A stretch of DNA of 64,000 nucleotides from Alkalicoccus chagannorensis DSM 18086 (GCF_000429725.1 NZ_AUCK01000004.1:118266-182265); one strand, 5' to 3'; shown: positions 39,394-50,357, counted from the stretch's first letter. Numbers and translations are program-made. Notes: a model not told the origin generated them from the letters alone.

Positions 39394-41223
39394 TTACTCT
39401 TTCTTGTCGTCGTTGTTGACTTCTTCATAATCTGCATCAACAACATCGTCGTCCTGCTGCGCTTCTCCAGAAGCACCTTCCGCCTCCTGCTGCTGCGCTG
39501 CCTGTTCATAGAGCTTCGTTGTCAGCTGCGTGACAATCTCCTGAAGCTCATCTTTCGCCGTACGGACAGCTTCCAGGTCATCGCCTTCGAGTGCTTCCTT
39601 CAGCTTGTCTTTTGCTGTTTCCGCCTGTTCTTTCTCTCCGGCGTCCACATTTTCACCAAGGTCAGACAACGTCTTCTCTGTCGAGAATACGAGCTGATCT
39701 GCTTCATTGCGGAGATCCACTTCTTCACGGCGCTGTTTGTCCGCTTCTGCATTTTCTTCCGCGTCTTTTACCATCTGCTCTACTTCTTCGTCAGAGAGAC
39801 CTGAGCTGGAAGTGATCGTGATGGACTGCTCTTTGTTTGTGCCGAGGTCCTTCGCGCTGACGTTCACAATACCATTGGCATCGATGTCAAACGTTACTTC
39901 GATCTGCGGAACGCCGCGAGGTGCCGGTGGAATGTCAGAAAGCTGAAAACGGCCGAGTGTTTTGTTGTCCGAAGCCATTTCACGCTCGCCCTGCAGCACA
40001 TGAATGTCTACAGAAGGCTGGTTATCAGCCGCTGTCGAGAAGGTCTGGGATTTGGATGTCGGAATCGTCGTGTTCCGCTCAATCAACTTCGTCATCACGC
40101 CGCCCATGGTTTCAATACCGAGGGACAGTGGTGTTACGTCAAGAAGCACAACGTCCTTCACGTCTCCTGTAAGCACGCCGGCCTGAATTGCTGCACCAAG
40201 TGCTACCACTTCGTCCGGATTCACGCCTTTATGCGAGTCTTTTCCGGTTACTTTTTTGATGGCTTCCTGTACTGCCGGGATTCTTGTTGAACCACCGACG
40301 AGGACTACTTTATCTACTTCGCCTGCGGAAAGATCAGCGTCTTTCAGCGCCTGGCGCGTCGGCTGCATTGTTCGTTCAACCAGCTTGGAAGAGAGCTCTT
40401 CGAATTTCGCACGAGTCAGGCTCAGTTCCAGGTGCTTCGGCCCCGACTGATCCGCTGTAATAAACGGCAGGCTGATCTGCGTCTGAGATACGCCGGAAAG
40501 GTCTTTCTTCGCTTTTTCTGCCGCATCCTTCAACCGCTGCAGAGCCATGTTGTCCTGACTCAGATCAATGCCGTTTTCTTTTTTGAATTCAGCAACGAGG
40601 TGATCGATAACCACCTGGTCAAAGTCGTCCCCGCCGAGCTTGTTGTCACCGGACGTTGATTTCACTTCGAAGAAACCGTCGCCTAGTTCCAGGATGGATA
40701 CGTCAAAAGTACCACCGCCGAGATCGTACACGAGAATGGTCTGGTCGTCTTCTTTATCAAGACCGTACGCCAGCGCTGCCGCTGTCGGTTCGTTGACGAT
40801 CCGCTCAACTTCCAGTCCGGCAATTTTACCTGCATCTTTTGTCGCCTGACGCTGAGAGTCATTGAAGTATGCCGGCACGGTGATGACAGCTTTTGTGACC
40901 GTTTCTCCAAGATACGCTTCTGCGTCGTTTTTCAGTTTCTGCAGCGTGATCGCAGAAATTTCCTGCGGTGTGTATGCTTTATCGTCAATATTTACTTTGT
41001 GGTCTGTTCCCATGTGACGCTTGATGGAAGTTACTGTGTTTGGATTTGTGATCATCTGACGCTTAGCTACTTCCCCTACTTGCCTTTCGCCGTCTTTAAA
41101 CGATACGACGGAAGGTGTTGTACGAGCCCCTTCTGCGTTTGGAATAACGACTGCTTCGCCGCCTTCCATTACGGCTACGCAGGAATTGGTTGTACCGAGG
41201 TCAATCCCGATTACTTTACTCAT
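39394..41223 (-). CDS. dnaK: Chaperone DnaK (Hsp70)
   Basis: ATP-driven folding chaperone. The 609 residues have the nucleotide-binding domain ([47 protein letters not shown]), substrate domain ([16 protein letters not shown]), a helical lid, and an acidic end ([11 protein letters not shown]). ATG at 41223 follows GAAGGAGG. Third gene of the hrcA-grpE-dnaK unit. Confidence 0.98.
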   Translation of the reverse strand: MSKVIGIDLGTTNSCVAVMEGGEAVVIPNAEGARTTPSVVSFKDGERQVGEVAKRQMITNPNTVTSIKRHMGTDHKVNIDDKAYTPQEISAITLQKLKNDAEAYLGETVTKAVITVPAYFNDSQRQATKDAGKIAGLEVERIVNEPTAAALAYGLDKEDDQTILVYDLGGGTFDVSILELGDGFFEVKSTSGDNKLGGDDFDQVVIDHLVAEFKKENGIDLSQDNMALQRLKDAAEKAKKDLSGVSQTQISLPFITADQSGPKHLELSLTRAKFEELSSKLVERTMQPTRQALKDADLSAGEVDKVVLVGGSTRIPAVQEAIKKVTGKDSHKGVNPDEVVALGAAIQAGVLTGDVKDVVLLDVTPLSLGIETMGGVMTKLIERNTTIPTSKSQTFSTAADNQPSVDIHVLQGEREMASDNKTLGRFQLSDIPPAPRGVPQIEVTFDIDANGIVNVSAKDLGTNKEQSITITSSSGLSDEEVEQMVKDAEENAEADKQRREEVDLRNEADQLVFSTEKTLSDLGENVDAGEKEQAETAKDKLKEALEGDDLEAVRTAKDELQEIVTQLTTKLYEQAAQQQEAEGASGEAQQDDDVVDADYEEVNNDDKKE

Positions 41224-41258
41224 TGTTACGTCCTCCTTCATACACTGCTGATTATAGT

Positions 41259-41819
41259 TTATGCGTTTACTTTTACCATGGCTGGACGGATTACTTTGTC
41301 CTTCAATACGTAACCTTTTTGCAGCTCTTCGGTTACGACATTGGACTCATATTCATCCGTTTCCACCTGCATGACTGCTTCATGCCGGTGCGGATCGAAT
41401 GCTTCACCGACCGCCGGCATTACATGAATGCCTTCTGCTTCAAGAGCTTCATTCAGCTGGTTGTAGACCATCTGCATTCCCTGGAGCAGATTTTTAGCCT
41501 CTTCTGTTTCCGGCTCCATCATTAGGGCACGCTCGAAATTGTCGAGTGCCGGGAGCAGTCCTTCTGCAAGCGTCTGTGATTTATATTTAGCCGCCGATTC
41601 CTTTTCGTGCTTTGTTCTGCGGCGGAAATTATCATAGTCTGCCTGGACGCGCGCAAGTCGATCCTTCAGTTCAGCATTTTCTGTTTCCAGTCTGCTTTCT
41701 GCCGTATCTTCCTGCACGACCTCTTCTTCCTCCGCTGCTGCGTCAGCTTCCTCAGCATGCTCCTGAGCAGCTTCGTGCACTTCTTCTTCCTGTACTTGCT
41801 CTTTCTTATCTTCTGACAC
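41259..41819 (-). CDS. grpE: Nucleotide exchange factor GrpE
   Basis: Releases ADP from DnaK. 186 residues: a strongly acidic N-terminal 45, a long dimer helix ([23 protein letters not shown]), and a beta domain with [16 protein letters not shown] and [17 protein letters not shown]. The GTG at 41819 is eight bases past AAGGAGG; the GTG at 41828 overlaps it. Confidence 0.96.
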   Translation of the reverse strand: MSEDKKEQVQEEEVHEAAQEHAEEADAAAEEEEVVQEDTAESRLETENAELKDRLARVQADYDNFRRRTKHEKESAAKYKSQTLAEGLLPALDNFERALMMEPETEEAKNLLQGMQMVYNQLNEALEAEGIHVMPAVGEAFDPHRHEAVMQVETDEYESNVVTEELQKGYVLKDKVIRPAMVKVNA

Positions 41820-41841
41820 TGCCTTCACCTCCTTGTTCGAA

Positions 41842-42867
41842 TTAATGACGATCCCGGTCGAGCAGCCGTGTCATGTCCTTGGAAAAATAGTCCATGAGGC
41901 TGATCACTCGAGGGTATTCCATCCGCACGGGTCCTAACAGCCCGATGGTACCCGCGTACTTTCCATCGAGCATGTACGTCGCTGTGACGATCGTCAGCTC
42001 ATCGAATGGTTTAAATTCATTTTCAGAGCCTATCTTTATCGTCAGTCCCTGATCTTCCGAACGGATTAACTTGGAGACAAGGGCGTCTTCCTCGAAAATG
42101 TTCAAGAGACTGCGGACTCTTTCCACATCGTGAAACTCCGGCTGATTGAGCATGTTCGTCTTTCCACCGTAGTATACCTTCTCCTGTTGGTGGTCGGCGA
42201 GGACGTCCTTGAGCGCTGTCATCATGGTTTCGTATTTCGTAACATGCTGTTTCAGGACGTCGGACACTTCTCTGGAAAGCTTGTGCTGCAGCTGGAACAT
42301 AGGAACGCCCCGGAGACGTTCGTTCAAAATATTCACGACTTTCTCTACATCAGAACTGCTGATCTCATCCGGGAAGTGCACGGTCTGATTTTCTACATGA
42401 CCAGCATCCGTGACGATAATCAGGACAGCTTGATCTCCTGAAACCGGAATAAGCTGCAGCTGACTCAGCTTGGATTCAAATACCTCCGGGCCGAGAACAA
42501 TCGATGTATAAGAGGTAAGCTGCGATAAAATCTTGGCTGACTGCTGAATGAGCTGCTCCGACTCATGAAATCGTGCTGTCATCTGCGAGCGGATATCGTG
42601 CACGTCGCTATTCGATAACTCTGCCGGCGGGAGAAGGTGATCCACATAGTAGCGGTAGCCTTTCTGAGAAGGAATCCGGCCAGCCGAACTGTGCGGCTTC
42701 TCCAGAAATCCGAGCTCTTCCAGATCGGACATCTCGTTTCTGATCGTCGCGGGACTGAAATGCATGTCTTCCCTTTTTGCAATGGTTCTGGAGCCGACGG
42801 GTTCGGCATTCGTGATGTAGTCATCAACGATGGCCTTCAAAATATACAGCTGTCTTTCGGTCAGCAT
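41842..42867 (-). CDS. hrcA: Heat-inducible transcription repressor HrcA
   Basis: Binds CIRCE and keeps the heat-shock operon off until GroE is titrated. The 341 residues begin [17 protein letters not shown], with an HTH ([23 protein letters not shown]) and a C-terminal dimer domain. ATG at 42867 follows AGGAGGGG. It is first in its operon, just below CIRCE. Confidence 0.97.
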   Translation of the reverse strand: MLTERQLYILKAIVDDYITNAEPVGSRTIAKREDMHFSPATIRNEMSDLEELGFLEKPHSSAGRIPSQKGYRYYVDHLLPPAELSNSDVHDIRSQMTARFHESEQLIQQSAKILSQLTSYTSIVLGPEVFESKLSQLQLIPVSGDQAVLIIVTDAGHVENQTVHFPDEISSSDVEKVVNILNERLRGVPMFQLQHKLSREVSDVLKQHVTKYETMMTALKDVLADHQQEKVYYGGKTNMLNQPEFHDVERVRSLLNIFEEDALVSKLIRSEDQGLTIKIGSENEFKPFDELTIVTATYMLDGKYAGTIGLLGPVRMEYPRVISLMDYFSKDMTRLLDRDRH

Positions 42868-42881
42868 ATTCACCCCTCCTG

Positions 42882-42908
42882 TTAGCACTCTGTCGTTACG
42901 AGTGCTAA
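42882..42908 (-). promoter_or_regulatory. CIRCE operator
   Basis: TTAGCACTC, nine bases, GAGTGCTAA: a perfect 9-9-9 CIRCE element, 15 bases upstream of hrcA. Confidence 0.99.
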
Positions 42909-42919
42909 ATCTATTATAT

Positions 42920-42948
42920 AAAGTACCAAAGGGGAAAACGTGTGTCAA
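42920..42948 (-). promoter_or_regulatory. sigmaA promoter of the hrcA operon
   Basis: A perfect TTGACA (plus 42943-42948) and TACTTT (42920-42925) with a 17-base spacer on the minus strand place the start just above CIRCE. Confidence 0.7.
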
Positions 42949-42979
42949 CGAAGAAAGTCTTTCTTTTTCTGATTCTCTG

Positions 42980-44119
42980 TCATTGATCGATAAGAAACCG
43001 CTCAAAGACTTCATTTCCAAGCAGTCTTCCTTTTTCCGTCAGAGCCAGTCGCTCTTCGTTTCTCTCCAGCAGTCCGTGCTCCACGAGCTCCGGCACAACC
43101 GAAGGGAATGCTTCATCGAGGCGCATACCGTAGCGCTCATGAAACTGGGTCCCTGATACTCCTATCCGTTTCCGCAGTCCCATAAACATCTCTTCTTCCA
43201 TTTTTTCTTGAAATGTGACGGGATGCTCTTCCAGGTAAGGGTGGCCGTGTTCTTCCATCGAACGGAAATATTTCGGCAGTGGTCCGTGATTCCGTCTGCG
43301 GATCCCTTCTGTATAGCTGTGCGCCCCTGCACCGATCCCGTAATATCCTTCATTGTTCCAATACGTCAGGTTGTGCCGGCTTTCAAATCCGGGCTTGGCA
43401 AAGTTACTGATCTCATACGGAAGAAAATCGTTCGCTTCTGCTGTCTGAAGCAGCTCCTCATACATGTCCGCCTCTACTTCTTGAGCAGGCATACGGAGGT
43501 GGCCCCGGTTCATCATCTGGTAGAATACCGTTTTAGGCTCAATTTTCAAAGAGTACGCACTGATATGCGTAACCGGCAGGGAAACGGCTGCCTGGAGTGT
43601 CTGCTGCCACTGCCGGAAAGTCTGCGTCGGCAGGCCGAACATCAGGTCAATGGAGAGGTTGGTAATACCGGCTGTATGGGCAGCATGGAGCGTTTCTTCT
43701 ACGTGGGCATTCTGATGATCCCGGTTGATTGCCTGCAGGAGACCTTCATCAAAGGTCTGCACACCAATGCTCAGCCGGTTTACACCTGCCTGTTTCATCA
43801 TCTTCATTTTATCTATATCCGCACTGCCGGGATTCACTTCGACTGTCCACTCCGCATCCGGTGCAACCGGAAAATGCGTGGTGATTCCGCGCAGCAGCCG
43901 CTCAAGCTGAGGGGTCGTTAGAGCAGTAGGGGTCCCCCCTCCTACATAAATCGTGTCGATCTGCTCCGTCGGCATCCGCTTCGTCGTCATCTCCATTTCC
44001 TCCACCGCCGTATCCACGTATTGATCCACCGGCTGGTTTTTGAGGAAAAATTTATTAAAGTCACAGTAGTGACAGATCTGCTCACAAAAAGGCACATGTA
44101 CATAAAGCGCTCTTGCCAT
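42980..44119 (-). CDS. hemW: Radical-SAM haem chaperone HemW (CPO-like)
   Basis: HemN-family protein that delivers haem to respiratory targets; it is often misnamed coproporphyrinogen oxidase. The 379 residues have VHVPFCEQICHYCDFNK with three cluster cysteines near residue 15-22, TIYVGGGTPT, IGVQTF and the C-terminal SGTQFHERYG. ATG at 44119 is favoured over the adjacent 44122 for spacing after GGAAGGAGG. The normal neighbour lepA is directly upstream. Confidence 0.94.
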   Translation of the reverse strand: MARALYVHVPFCEQICHYCDFNKFFLKNQPVDQYVDTAVEEMEMTTKRMPTEQIDTIYVGGGTPTALTTPQLERLLRGITTHFPVAPDAEWTVEVNPGSADIDKMKMMKQAGVNRLSIGVQTFDEGLLQAINRDHQNAHVEETLHAAHTAGITNLSIDLMFGLPTQTFRQWQQTLQAAVSLPVTHISAYSLKIEPKTVFYQMMNRGHLRMPAQEVEADMYEELLQTAEANDFLPYEISNFAKPGFESRHNLTYWNNEGYYGIGAGAHSYTEGIRRRNHGPLPKYFRSMEEHGHPYLEEHPVTFQEKMEEEMFMGLRKRIGVSGTQFHERYGMRLDEAFPSVVPELVEHGLLERNEERLALTEKGRLLGNEVFERFLIDQ

Positions 44120-44159
44120 CATCGTTCCTCCTTCCATCTGTGCAGACGCACAGCAGAAA

Positions 44160-44182
44160 CCCGCCGGCAGTCCGCCGGCGGG
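44160..44182 (-). terminator. Terminator of lepA
   Basis: CCCGCCGGC and GCCGGCGGG form a strong stem around CAGTCC; TTTCTG follows on the minus strand. The T-run is short. Confidence 0.65.
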
Positions 44183-44188
44183 AATAAA

Positions 44189-46015
44189 TCACTTATTCTC
44201 ATCCATGCTCAGTACGGACATGAAAGCCTCCTGCGGCACTTCTACGTTGCCGACACTCTTCATCCGCTTCTTCCCTTCCTTCTGTTTCTCAAGGAGCTTC
44301 CGCTTACGCGAAACATCCCCACCGTAGCATTTCGCGAGTACGTTTTTGCGCATGGCTTTGATCGTCGAACGGGCAATAACTTTCTGGCCGATACTTGCCT
44401 GCACTGGTACTTCAAACTGCTGGCGCGGAATCAGATCTTTCAGCCTGTCAGCGATATGTTTCCCCCGGTTATAGGCAGAATCACGGTGAACGATGATCGA
44501 CAGGGCGTCAATGGTTTCCCCATTCAACAAAATATCCATTTTGACGAGATTGCTTTCTTTATAGCCGATCAGTTCGTAATCGAAAGAAGCGTAACCTTTC
44601 GTACTCGATTTCAATGTGTCAAAGAAATCATACACAATTTCCGACAGCGGGATTTCATAAACAATGTTTACGCGTGTCTCATCCAGATACTTCATATCAA
44701 GGTAGTTGCCCCGTTTTCTCTGGCAGAGCTCCATGACCGGACCGACATATTCGTTCGGTACCATTACCTCTGCTTTCACATACGGTTCTTTTACCTGCTC
44801 CAGCTGCTGGGCATCCGGCATTTCGGAAGGATTGTCAATTTCCATGAAGGTTCCGTCCGTTTTCGTCACTTCATACACCACGCTCGGCGCGGTCGTAATC
44901 AGATCGATGCCGAACTCCCGCTCAATGCGTTCCTGGATAATTTCCATGTGAAGAAGTCCCAGGAAGCCGCAGCGGAACCCGAATCCGAGTGCCTGCGACG
45001 TTTCCGCTTCGAACTGCAGAGCGGAATCATTGAGTTCCAGCTTTTCCAGCGCTTCACGGAGGTCGTTGTAATTGTTCGTATCCACCGGATAGAGGCCGCA
45101 GAATACCATCGGGTTCAGTTTCCTATAGCCCGGCAGTGGTTCCGGTGCAGGACGGTTCGCATGCGTGATAGTATCACCCACTTGAGAATCTCCGACATTC
45201 TTAACAGAAGCGATGAGAAAACCGACATCGCCGACGGTCAGCTCATCCTGAGCAACCGGCTTCGGAGTAAATACGCCGATTTCCTGCACTTCGAAATCTT
45301 TCCCTTTGTTCATCATGCGGATTTTTTCTCCGGGCTTTACTGTTCCCTCCACAATCCGGATGTATACAATGACGCCGCGGTACGGGTCATAGATGGAGTC
45401 AAAAATCATCGCCTGAAGCGGACCTTCTGGATCACCAGTTGGAGCAGGAACCCGTTCAACAACTGCTTCCATAATATCCTCGATACCGAGACCGGATTTG
45501 GCTGATGCCGGAATACATTCTTCGCCAGGAAGTCCTATGACGTCTTCGACTTCTTTCCGCACTTTTTCCGGTTCGGCGCTTGGCAGGTCAATTTTATTAA
45601 TGACCGGAATGATTTCGAGTTCGTTGTCGAGCGCAAGATAAACATTCGCCAGCGTCTGGGCTTCGATGCCCTGTGCAGCATCAACAATCAACAGTGCGCC
45701 TTCGCAGGCAGCCAGGCTTCGTGATACTTCATAAGCAAAATCGACGTGTCCCGGTGTATCGATCAGATGAAAAATGTACGTTTCCCCATTTTTCGCCTTA
45801 TAACCGAGCTGCACAGCGTTCAGCTTGATGGTGATGCCGCGCTCTCGTTCAAGATCCATCGCATCGAGCATCTGATCTTTCATTTCTCGATCTGTCAATG
45901 CGCTCGTCTGTTCCAAAATACGGTCAGCCAGCGTTGACTTCCCGTGGTCTATGTGTGCAATGATAGAAAAATTCCTGATATGATCTCGCCGTTCTATTCG
46001 TTGTTCCCGATTCAC
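44189..46015 (-). CDS. lepA: Elongation factor 4 (LepA)
   Basis: Ribosome GTPase involved in translation under stress and in 30S assembly. The 608 residues open with [27 protein letters not shown], the G1 motif, then [16 protein letters not shown], and the lepA-specific C-terminal domain ([16 protein letters not shown]). The GTG at 46015 fits the family N-terminus and follows GGGAGTG. The gene is adjacent to rpsT with no gpr or spoIIP in between. Confidence 0.97.
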   Translation of the reverse strand: MNREQRIERRDHIRNFSIIAHIDHGKSTLADRILEQTSALTDREMKDQMLDAMDLERERGITIKLNAVQLGYKAKNGETYIFHLIDTPGHVDFAYEVSRSLAACEGALLIVDAAQGIEAQTLANVYLALDNELEIIPVINKIDLPSAEPEKVRKEVEDVIGLPGEECIPASAKSGLGIEDIMEAVVERVPAPTGDPEGPLQAMIFDSIYDPYRGVIVYIRIVEGTVKPGEKIRMMNKGKDFEVQEIGVFTPKPVAQDELTVGDVGFLIASVKNVGDSQVGDTITHANRPAPEPLPGYRKLNPMVFCGLYPVDTNNYNDLREALEKLELNDSALQFEAETSQALGFGFRCGFLGLLHMEIIQERIEREFGIDLITTAPSVVYEVTKTDGTFMEIDNPSEMPDAQQLEQVKEPYVKAEVMVPNEYVGPVMELCQRKRGNYLDMKYLDETRVNIVYEIPLSEIVYDFFDTLKSSTKGYASFDYELIGYKESNLVKMDILLNGETIDALSIIVHRDSAYNRGKHIADRLKDLIPRQQFEVPVQASIGQKVIARSTIKAMRKNVLAKCYGGDVSRKRKLLEKQKEGKKRMKSVGNVEVPQEAFMSVLSMDENK

Positions 46016-46268
46016 GTATATCACTCCCATTGGCGGCTTCCTTTATACAATACTCCCTATTATAGCAGGTAAAGAAGCCCCGGTTCAATTGTGATTCCAA
46101 TCTGTCTCCACTCTTTTCACCGGATTCGTTCTTCTCTCGGTGCTGATGCTGCTGCCGGTCCTCATCAAAGCTGAAGAAAGAGATTGCTTTTTGACAGGGC
46201 ATTTGATAAAATCTCAATTGTTGTAATTCAGCGGTCGAACTCCGTTGAGTATTATAGGAGGTGACAAA

Positions 46269-46538
46269 ATGGCTAACATTAAATCTGCTAAAAAGCGTGT
46301 CATCGTGAACGAGCAGGCGCGGGCGAAAAACAATGCATTCAAATCCGACCTGAAATCTGCGATGAAAGGTTTCTATAAGCGTGCTGACGAAAACAAGGTA
46401 GAAGAAGCAAAAGATCTTTTCGTCAAGGCTACCAGCAAGCTGGACAAAGCAGTCGGCAAAGGACTGCTTCACCGCAACGCTGCTGACCGCCGCAAAGCAC
46501 GTCTACAAAAGCGTCTTGATGAACTGACAGCGTCCTGA
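46269..46538 (+). CDS. rpsT: 30S ribosomal protein S20
   Basis: Primary 16S-binding protein of the small subunit. The 89 residues start MANIKSAKKRVIVNEQAR and are rich in Lys/Ala, as in all S20. ATG at 46269 follows TAGGAGGTG. It runs opposite to its neighbours with its own terminator just after the stop. Confidence 0.97.
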   Translation: MANIKSAKKRVIVNEQARAKNNAFKSDLKSAMKGFYKRADENKVEEAKDLFVKATSKLDKAVGKGLLHRNAADRRKARLQKRLDELTAS

Positions 46539-46545
46539 TACGCTT

Positions 46546-46572
46546 AAAAACTCCCCTATGGGGAGTTTTTTT
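46546..46572 (+). terminator. Terminator of rpsT
   Basis: ACTCCCC and GGGGAGT close a three-base loop and are followed by TTTTTTT on the plus strand. Confidence 0.92.
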
Positions 46573-46618
46573 CATATTCAGCATGCTGCAGCGTCGTCCT
46601 CCGGACATGTCCCAGCTG

Positions 46619-47659
46619 CTACTTCACCTGAGAATGCCCTCGGCGGCTTCCTCTTTTTAACAGAAACAACTCTACGCCTGTTGATTCATCCACCCGGCCC
46701 GTTTTAATATGAAAATCAAGTTCTGCCAGCTCGTCCAGCTGCTGGAGAAGAAAGGACGGCTGAAAGGACTTCGACTGTCTGACTGCCAGTTTTACGACAA
46801 ATGGATGCAGCTTCAGCCTCGATGCCATCATTTTTTCCCCATACCCCTGACTCGCAAGGTGCTTGACCTGGTAGAGAATCCGGAACTGCCTCACCATCAG
46901 CGAGAGTATTTTCAGCGGTGATTCTTTCTGCTTCAACAAGTCTCTGTAGATCCGCAGAGCTCCTTCCGCTTCCGCCTTAACGACGTGGTCAACTAAAGCA
47001 AAAATATCTTGTTCCAGGGACCGGGCCACAAGCAGGGCGACACTCTCAGCCTCAATACGCTCCCCATCCGCATGCATGGCCAGTTTATTCACTTCGGATG
47101 TCAGCATCTGCAGGTTTCCGCCCACCAGCGTCAGCAGCTTCTCTTTCGCAGCATCGGACATGGCGGTGTTCAGCTCCAGTGCTTTCGTATCGAGCCACTG
47201 ACGGATATCTTTTTCCTGCATCGGTGCAGCCGAGACGGTCCGAGCGGAGGACTTCATGTTTTTGACGAGTTTTTTGCGCTCATCCAGCTTCTCGTAAGGA
47301 GCGGTGATAATCATCACTGTTTCCGGCGGGGGGTTCTGGACATATTGCAGCAGACTGTCCGTTCGATGCTCCACTTTTTCTTTCCCTTTCTGTCCAGTTA
47401 AAAAGGAAGCGTTCTTCGCTATTACCACTTTCGCTCCACCCATGAAAGGAAAGGTCATTCCCTCTTCGACTACCGCCTCTACCGGCGTTTCTTCCAGATC
47501 AAAACGCAGCAGGTTCATTTCCTGTTCTTCCAGACTCAGCACCCTGCCTGTGATTTTCTGGATGATATCTTCGATAAGATAGGATTCGGTTCCGGTGATC
47601 AAATAAAGCGGAGAAATATCTCCGTTTTGAATGTTTTTTAGTTCGTGTACATACGACAT
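46619..47659 (-). CDS. holA: DNA polymerase III delta subunit
   Basis: Opens the beta clamp in the clamp-loader complex. The 346 residues have LYLITGTESYLIEDIIQ at the N-terminus, the RQWLDTKALELN segment, and a helical C-terminus. ATG at 47659 follows TGGAGG; the longer frame upstream is spacer. B. subtilis yqeN equivalent. Confidence 0.94.
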   Translation of the reverse strand: MSYVHELKNIQNGDISPLYLITGTESYLIEDIIQKITGRVLSLEEQEMNLLRFDLEETPVEAVVEEGMTFPFMGGAKVVIAKNASFLTGQKGKEKVEHRTDSLLQYVQNPPPETVMIITAPYEKLDERKKLVKNMKSSARTVSAAPMQEKDIRQWLDTKALELNTAMSDAAKEKLLTLVGGNLQMLTSEVNKLAMHADGERIEAESVALLVARSLEQDIFALVDHVVKAEAEGALRIYRDLLKQKESPLKILSLMVRQFRILYQVKHLASQGYGEKMMASRLKLHPFVVKLAVRQSKSFQPSFLLQQLDELAELDFHIKTGRVDESTGVELFLLKRGSRRGHSQVK

Positions 47660-47925
47660 GTTTAGGCCTCCATGTTCAACTTCTTGTAGTGAGTGGTGCG
47701 TCGATTCCGGCCTTTTTCTCCGAGACTGTGCGGCTGTTTCTTCTCTGTGGTGAACGGCGTCCGTCCGACCTTCTTCATCCATCATACAGGAGAACATAGC
47801 ATCCAGCTACCGCAGCTCTCTTCTGACGAGCACATTAGTGAGACGGAAAGCGGCTTTTTCCTATGATATTGATGGATTTTTTCCGTCTGATGCATTATAA
47901 TTTATTCAGACAGGGAGGGATAAGC

Positions 47926-48057
47926 ATGAATGAGTTCGAAAAAGACGTACAGTCGAACCGTAATGATGCTATCGACAGCGGTATCGGTTTCGTTGCATCT
48001 TTCGTGTTTTTTATGGCCATCTTTTCGCTGGGTCACGTTGTGGATTTATTTTTCTAA
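47926..48057 (+). CDS. yqzM: Small membrane protein YqzM
   Basis: A 43-residue protein conserved in Bacillaceae: FEKDVQSNRNDAIDSGIGF, then a single membrane helix (about 20-40). ATG at 47926 follows CAGGGAGGG. It sits between holA and comEC, as in B. subtilis. Function unknown. It converges with comEC and their ends overlap by 12 bases. Confidence 0.88.
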   Translation: MNEFEKDVQSNRNDAIDSGIGFVASFVFFMAIFSLGHVVDLFF

Positions 48058-50307
48058 ACTACCAGCACGGATCGGGGAAGCAGACTGCTTTCCCGATCTT
48101 TTTTCGTCTTCCATCGAGCTGCATGATCTGGAACAGTTGGCCTCCCAGCTCCCCTCCTGCAAGGTAAAGGTAATGGTGCCCATAGCATCTGTCCGATACA
48201 CCTCCGTTCCCGCTTCTTCATACCGATCCAGCACGTCTTGATGCGGATGGCCATGACGGTTGTTCAACCCGGCCTGAATCACGGCTGCTTTCGGGCGTAT
48301 ACTGCTTATAAAGGGCGCTGTCGACGAGCTGTTACTGCCGTGGTGCGGAACTTTCAGCACGTCGGTCCTGGAGAGCAGTCCTTCCCCGATCAATTTTCTT
48401 TCTGCCTCCTCTTCGATATCCCCCGTGAACAAAAACGATACGCCTTCAATGTCCGCCTGCAGCACAAGAGATAAGTCGTTTTCCGACCATCCGGCGGGAT
48501 CCTGCGGATGGAGATAACGGAACGAGTCCGAATCTGTTTCCCATCCTTCCCCTGCGGAAGCAAAGTGGATAGGTATCTGTTCCGCCTGCGCGCACAAGAG
48601 ATGCTCTTCTGCAATCGACGGCCGTTCATTCGTCATCGGATAATGAACGGCGCCAATATCCAACTCGTCTACGAGCAGACAGAGCTCTCCCAGATGATCG
48701 GTATGTCCATGTGAAAGGATGACTTTGTCAATCCGCTCGATCCCTCTTCCTTTCAACAGCGGCAGAAGGGCCTTCCTCCCCGGGCCGTATGCTTTCACTT
48801 CCGGGTTTTCCCCTTGTGAAAAATCAAGTTCTCCCCCAGTATCAATCAAATAGACTTTCTCCCGTTCTGCCAGCTCTATCAGCACAGCATCGCCTTGACC
48901 TACATCAATAAAATGCACGTATGCCTGGGTGTCCACATACGGACGTCCGATCAGGATCCCGAAAATCGGAATCAGCAGAAGGAACACGGCCGGTCCTTTC
49001 CGTTCCCATCTGTACAGCATCCAGACGATGATGACAAACAACAAGCATGCACCCGCTGCCGGGACCGCACCCGTATTCAGTGGATGTCCGGGGAGCTGTT
49101 CCAGGACGTCAAGCAGCCGGTGTACCCGCTGCAGCAGCTGTTCTGATAGGAATAGAGCCGCCCCTCCACCCGCCCCGGGCAGCAGGGCTGCAGCGAACGA
49201 TAATGGCAGCAGCACGACCGTAACGGCAGGAACAAACACCAGGTTCGCGGGCAGCGACCAGGGAGATACTTCATAAAAATGAAAAAGGACCAATGGCAGT
49301 GAAACAGCCTGTGCGGTGAGTGTGACTTTCCATAGCATGAACGATCCGGCGAGCAGCCGTCGTGACAGCAGCAGCGCGGACGTTGTCAAAAACGAGAGCT
49401 GAAATCCGAGATGATGGAGCAGGTTGCTGTCAAAGAGCAGCAGCAGCAGGCCGGCGGCTCCAATAATATCCAGTCCGGCGAGACGGCCTTTCCAGATATA
49501 CAACAGCAGGCCGGCTGCAGTCATCAAGGACGCTCGAACAACCGAAGGAGCCCCACCTGCAGCAGCAGCGTAGAGCGGCAGCACGGCAATGACAACCCAG
49601 GCAGCCCCTTCTCTCGAAAGGCCGCTCCTGACAAGGATCAACCATAGCACACCGCTGACAACACCGACATGCAGACCTGATACCGCGAGCAGATGAATGA
49701 CGCCGAACTGCTGGTACTGCTGTGTACGTTCCTCTGTGATAAAACTGCGCTCCCCATAAACGAGAGCAGCCGCGAGCGCAGCTGCTTCCGATTCCTCCCA
49801 TGAGCGGCTCTTCAATTTCTCTGCGCGCCAGCGCTGCACGAGATGAAAAAGACCGCTGCGATCCAGGCAGTGCCATTCCTTCACAGAGCCGGTGCTGTAA
49901 ATCCCGCTTCTTTCCAGGTGCAGGGAATAATCGAAAGAGTATGCGGTTGCCGGGGGTTCCGGATCCCAAGTTCTGATATCAAGGCGGCAGTAGTCTCCCG
50001 GCGCGGGATAGTTCTCCTCAGGACCGTAAAGATAGTAAACGTACGGCCCGCTTTCAAACGTCACTCTCCCATCGAGCGAAGCATCCAGTACTGTGCCTGC
50101 GGACACAGCTTCCTGACCGACAGGGACCACCGCCTCGTGAGGGGAAACCAGCTGCAGCAGGAAAGCGGCTGCAGCTCCAGCGGCCGTCCACCGTCTTGCT
50201 GGTCCTGTTACCAGAAGCAGCAGGAAGCCACCTCCAAGGAAATAAACCCCATCCGCCAGAAGAAGGCCGCAGATCGTTCCCAGCAGTAAAAAAAAGAATG
50301 GATACAT
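48046..50307 (-). CDS. comEC: DNA uptake channel protein ComEC
   Basis: Forms the membrane pore for transforming DNA and may degrade the non-transported strand. The 753 residues have an N-terminal membrane pair, an OB domain, ten or so membrane segments in the competence domain (LLAVSGLHVGVVSGVL), and a C-terminal metallo-beta-lactamase domain (VGQGDAVLIEL, LSHGHTDHLGEL, LKVPHHGSNSS). The frame is unbroken. Its last codons are read through the yqzM terminator on the opposite strand. Confidence 0.96.
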   Translation of the reverse strand: MYPFFFLLLGTICGLLLADGVYFLGGGFLLLLVTGPARRWTAAGAAAAFLLQLVSPHEAVVPVGQEAVSAGTVLDASLDGRVTFESGPYVYYLYGPEENYPAPGDYCRLDIRTWDPEPPATAYSFDYSLHLERSGIYSTGSVKEWHCLDRSGLFHLVQRWRAEKLKSRSWEESEAAALAAALVYGERSFITEERTQQYQQFGVIHLLAVSGLHVGVVSGVLWLILVRSGLSREGAAWVVIAVLPLYAAAAGGAPSVVRASLMTAAGLLLYIWKGRLAGLDIIGAAGLLLLLFDSNLLHHLGFQLSFLTTSALLLSRRLLAGSFMLWKVTLTAQAVSLPLVLFHFYEVSPWSLPANLVFVPAVTVVLLPLSFAAALLPGAGGGAALFLSEQLLQRVHRLLDVLEQLPGHPLNTGAVPAAGACLLFVIIVWMLYRWERKGPAVFLLLIPIFGILIGRPYVDTQAYVHFIDVGQGDAVLIELAEREKVYLIDTGGELDFSQGENPEVKAYGPGRKALLPLLKGRGIERIDKVILSHGHTDHLGELCLLVDELDIGAVHYPMTNERPSIAEEHLLCAQAEQIPIHFASAGEGWETDSDSFRYLHPQDPAGWSENDLSLVLQADIEGVSFLFTGDIEEEAERKLIGEGLLSRTDVLKVPHHGSNSSSTAPFISSIRPKAAVIQAGLNNRHGHPHQDVLDRYEEAGTEVYRTDAMGTITFTLQEGSWEANCSRSCSSMEDEKRSGKQSASPIRAGSLEK
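48070..48104 (+). terminator. Terminator of yqzM, inside the comEC 3' end
   Basis: GATCGGGGAAGCAG (48070-48083) pairs with 48085-48098 (one G-U), then TTTTTT on the plus strand. It is within the comEC coding sequence. Confidence 0.85.
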
Positions 50308-50357
50308 CCAGATCCCCCTTGTTCAGGAACGGCTGCCCATTCTTCATGTAAACGACC

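Noticed and set aside
44021..45505. 494-codon plus-strand frame
   Set aside because: Antisense of lepA and hemW, no ribosome site, and His/Phe/Arg-rich composition typical of a shadow.
46191..46227. TTGACA at 46191 as the rpsT promoter
   Set aside because: No acceptable -10 lies 16-18 bases downstream; the nearest TAAAAT and TGTAAT are at wrong spacing.
47869..47901. TTGATG and TATAAT as the yqzM promoter
   Set aside because: The spacer is 21 bases, too long; the TATAAT may be real with a different -35, but I could not find one.
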